In this document: piece after piece, positions 3,805 through 5,875 of the stretch
Numbering within the stretch: position 1 is the first letter of the stretch
How the letters are laid out: the number at the start of each line of letters is the position of its first letter
NCBI GenBank assembly: GCA_015494735.1
Contig: WGAQ01000123.1
Span: 1-5,875, forward strand
Direction of reading: 5' to 3'
DNA: 5,875 bases
Source: Caldifarciminota bacterium
GTDB taxonomy: Bacteria > Hydrothermota > Hydrothermia > LBFQ01 > DSFT01
The notes under the pieces: generated by a model
Databases searched by the model: none
Seen by the model: the letters and a program-made list of their open reading frames with translations, nothing else
What the model was told of the DNA's origin: nothing
Position numbers and translations under genes: made by a program

Positions 3805-5875
3805 ATGAACCTGAGCGAGAAGGAAATCTTCGAATATCACAGGAAACCCAAGCCGGGTAAGATAGAAATCAGGCCTTCCAAACCTTTAAAGACCCAGAGG
3901 GACCTTTCCATCGCTTACACGCCCGGAGTGGCAAAAGTGGTCCTTGCCATCGAGGAGAATCCGGAGAATGCGTACGAGTACACTGCAAAGTCGAATCTGG
4001 TGGCTGTTATCTCCAACGGTACTGCCATTCTGGGGCTGGGAGACAGGGGTGCCCTGGCGTCCAAACCGGTTATGGAGGGGAAGGCTGTACTCTTCAAGAA
4101 CTTTGCCGATATAGATGCCATAGATATCGAGGTGGAGGAGAAGGACCCGGACCGCTTCATCCATGTGGTGAGGAGCATCGCACCCACCTTCGGCGGCATA
4201 AATCTGGAGGACATAAAGGCTCCCGACTGCTTCTACATAGAGGAGAAACTGGTGGAGATGCTGGACATTCCCGTATTCCACGATGACCAGCACGGGACCG
4301 CCATAATTACCCTCGCAGCCCTCATAAATGCCCTCGAACTTCAGGACAAAAAGATAGAGGATGTGAAAATCGTCATAGTTGGGGCGGGTGCAGCGGGTAT
4401 AGCCATAGGGAGGCTCCTGCGCAGATACGGAGCCCGCAACATCCTCCTTCTGGACAGCAAGGGAGTTATATACAGGGGTCGTAAGGAGAGGATGAATCCG
4501 TATAAGGAAGAATTTGCCGTGGATACGGATGCCCGGACCCTGGACGATGCCATGAAGGGGGCGGATGTGTTCATCGGTGTCTCCGTTGCCAATCTGCTGA
4601 ACGAAGAGCATCTCAGGTCCATGGCCGACCGTCCCATAATCTTCGCTCTGGCCAATCCCGACCCGGAGGTGGATTACTATACGGCCCTCCAGGTGAGGCC
4701 CGATGCCATTGTGGCCACCGGAAGGAGCGATTTCCCCAATCAGGTGAACAATCTCCTGGGCTTTCCCTACATCTTCAGGGGGGCCCTCGATGTTAGGGCG
4801 AGGGTGGTTAACGATGAAATGAAGATTGCTGCTGCGGAAGCCCTCGCGGAACTTGCCCGTCAGGAGGTGACGGAGGAAACCCTCAGGGCTTATGGGGTGG
4901 AGAAGCTGGTCTTCGGAAAGGAATACATAATTCCCAAGCCTCTGGACCCGAGAATCATCTACTGGGTGGCTCCTGCTGTCGCAAAGGCGGCCATAGAGAG
5001 CGGAGTTGCCCGCAGAATCATAGACATAGAGCAGTACAGGGAATCCCTGAAGGACAAGTTCTCCCCCACCTTCCGCTTCATGAGGTATGTCATAAGCAAG
5101 GCCAAATCCGAACCCAAGACCATTGTATATCCGGAGGGGGAGGACGAGCGCGTTATCAGGGCTGCATCCCACGTGGTCAACGAGGGGATTGCCCGGGTGG
5201 TGCTGGTGGGGCAGGAGGATGTTATAGAGAGGAAGATTCGGGAATATGGAATCACCTTCGCCCATCCGCCCCGCATAGTCAACCCCCGTACCTTCGACAG
5301 AATTCACGAATATACCGATACCCTTTACAGGATTCGTCAGCGCAGGGGTTTCACATGGTACGAGGTCTCCAGAATCATCTATCATCCCATCATGTTCTCC
5401 CTGGTGATGCTGGCGAGGGACGAGGTGGATGCCTTCGTGGGAGGAGTTACCTACAACTATTCCGATATTCTGCGGCGCGTTCTTCAGGTTATAGGTAAGC
5501 GTCCTGAATACAGGAAGGTGGCCGGTGCATACATCCTCATCATAAAGCGCAAGCTGTACATGATAGCAGATGCAACGGTTAATGCGGACCTCGATGCGGA
5601 GGACCTGGCAGACATCGCCTACATGTCCTACATAAAGGCCAAGAGATATGGCATTAAGCCCAGAATCGCCTTTATCTCCTTCTCCAACTTCGGCAGTTCG
5701 AAGCATCCGGAGGCGGTGAAGGCCCGGAGAGCATTCGAAATCCTCTCATCCCGCCATCCGGAAATACTGGCCGATGGGGAGATGCAGGCGGATGTGGCTG
5801 TGGATGTGGATTTGCTCAACCATCTGTATCCATTCAGTCATCTCAGGGATAAGGGGGCCAATATCCTCATATTCC
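3805..5875 (+). CDS. maeB: NADP-type malic enzyme with phosphotransacetylase-like domain, C-terminus cut by the window
   Basis: This cytoplasmic enzyme oxidatively decarboxylates malate to pyruvate, yielding NAD(P)H. The visible 690 residues suggest that only about 60-70 are missing, since the family runs to about 750-760. Malic domain: AYTPGVA (37-43) holds catalytic Y38, and MEGKAVLFKNFADIDAIDIE (90-109) holds catalytic K93. NLEDI gives metal ligands E135 and D136, and FHDDQHGTA (158-166) gives D161; all sit one residue below the E. coli MaeB numbers. The Rossmann loop is GAGAAGIA (193-200), followed by LLLDSKGVI (214-222). ALANPDPEV (281-289) and ATGRSDFPNQVNN (303-315) complete it. The phosphotransacetylase-like part begins near 433 (TIVYPEGEDERVIRAA, 439-454) and includes ADATVNADLDAEDLADIA (588-605) and SFSNFGSSKHPEA (625-637). 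In this family that domain is usually regulatory, responding to acetyl-CoA, rather than catalytic. NADP versus NAD preference cannot be read with certainty. Confidence 0.95.
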   Translation, partial: MNLSEKEIFEYHRKPKPGKIEIRPSKPLKTQRDLSIAYTPGVAKVVLAIEENPENAYEYTAKSNLVAVISNGTAILGLGDRGALASKPVMEGKAVLFKNFADIDAIDIEVEEKDPDRFIHVVRSIAPTFGGINLEDIKAPDCFYIEEKLVEMLDIPVFHDDQHGTAIITLAALINALELQDKKIEDVKIVIVGAGAAGIAIGRLLRRYGARNILLLDSKGVIYRGRKERMNPYKEEFAVDTDARTLDDAMKGADVFIGVSVANLLNEEHLRSMADRPIIFALANPDPEVDYYTALQVRPDAIVATGRSDFPNQVNNLLGFPYIFRGALDVRARVVNDEMKIAAAEALAELARQEVTEETLRAYGVEKLVFGKEYIIPKPLDPRIIYWVAPAVAKAAIESGVARRIIDIEQYRESLKDKFSPTFRFMRYVISKAKSEPKTIVYPEGEDERVIRAASHVVNEGIARVVLVGQEDVIERKIREYGITFAHPPRIVNPRTFDRIHEYTDTLYRIRQRRGFTWYEVSRIIYHPIMFSLVMLARDEVDAFVGGVTYNYSDILRRVLQVIGKRPEYRKVAGAYILIIKRKLYMIADATVNADLDAEDLADIAYMSYIKAKRYGIKPRIAFISFSNFGSSKHPEAVKARRAFEILSSRHPEILADGEMQADVAVDVDLLNHLYPFSHLRDKGANILIF

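Noticed and set aside
3754..3805. Archaeal TATA box reading of CTTATAAAG and the other AT-rich boxes
   Set aside because: The boxes before all six genes sit only 7-10 bases from the ATG, too close for TBP-dependent starts, and TruB is bacterial in type.
3886..5706. A 606-codon open frame on the minus strand
   Set aside because: It lies antisense to the malic enzyme, whose plus-strand frame matches family motifs throughout. The minus-strand translation resembles no protein family and arises from the codon bias of the real gene.

Overview
This 5,875-base window looks like part of a bacterial chromosome. The main evidence is a bacterial-type TruB pseudouridine synthase (archaea normally use Cbf5 instead) and a malic enzyme fused to a phosphotransacetylase-like domain. 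AGG/AGA arginine codons and ATA isoleucine codons are frequent, as is common in thermophiles, but the phylum cannot be named from this window. No phage, IS element, CRISPR array, tRNA or rRNA was seen.

Layout, left to right. (1) Minus strand, 1-182: the start of an ankyrin-repeat protein that leaves the window. (2) Minus, 205-1077: truB, complete. (3) Minus, 1149-2381: a 410-residue membrane protein of unknown function with a C-terminus resembling an outer-membrane strand. (4) Plus, 2528-3091: a 187-residue integral membrane protein. (5) Minus, 3092-3646: a small, probably exported protein with a DUF1566/Lcl-type C-type-lectin-like domain; its stop codon abuts that of gene 4 with no base between them. 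(6) Plus, 3805-5875: maeB-like malic enzyme, 690 residues visible, running off the right edge.

The most striking property is shared by all six genes. Each start ATG has no convincing Shine-Dalgarno sequence at normal spacing but has a bacterial -10-like hexamer (TATAAT or TAAAAT) ending only 7-10 bases before it. This predicts leaders of 0-3 nucleotides, so leaderless transcription and translation appear to be the rule in this stretch, and each gene appears to have its own promoter even where genes are tandem. The hexamers also decide two starts: 2381 rather than 2459, and 2528 rather than the upstream TTG at 2468.

Functionally the region is a mix of housekeeping genes (tRNA modification, central carbon metabolism at malate/pyruvate) and lineage-specific envelope proteins. 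There is no evidence that the genes form one pathway. The two divergent intergenic regions (2382-2527 and 3647-3804) share a short GATTGCAAA element that could be an operator but may be chance. No complete new multi-gene system was identified.
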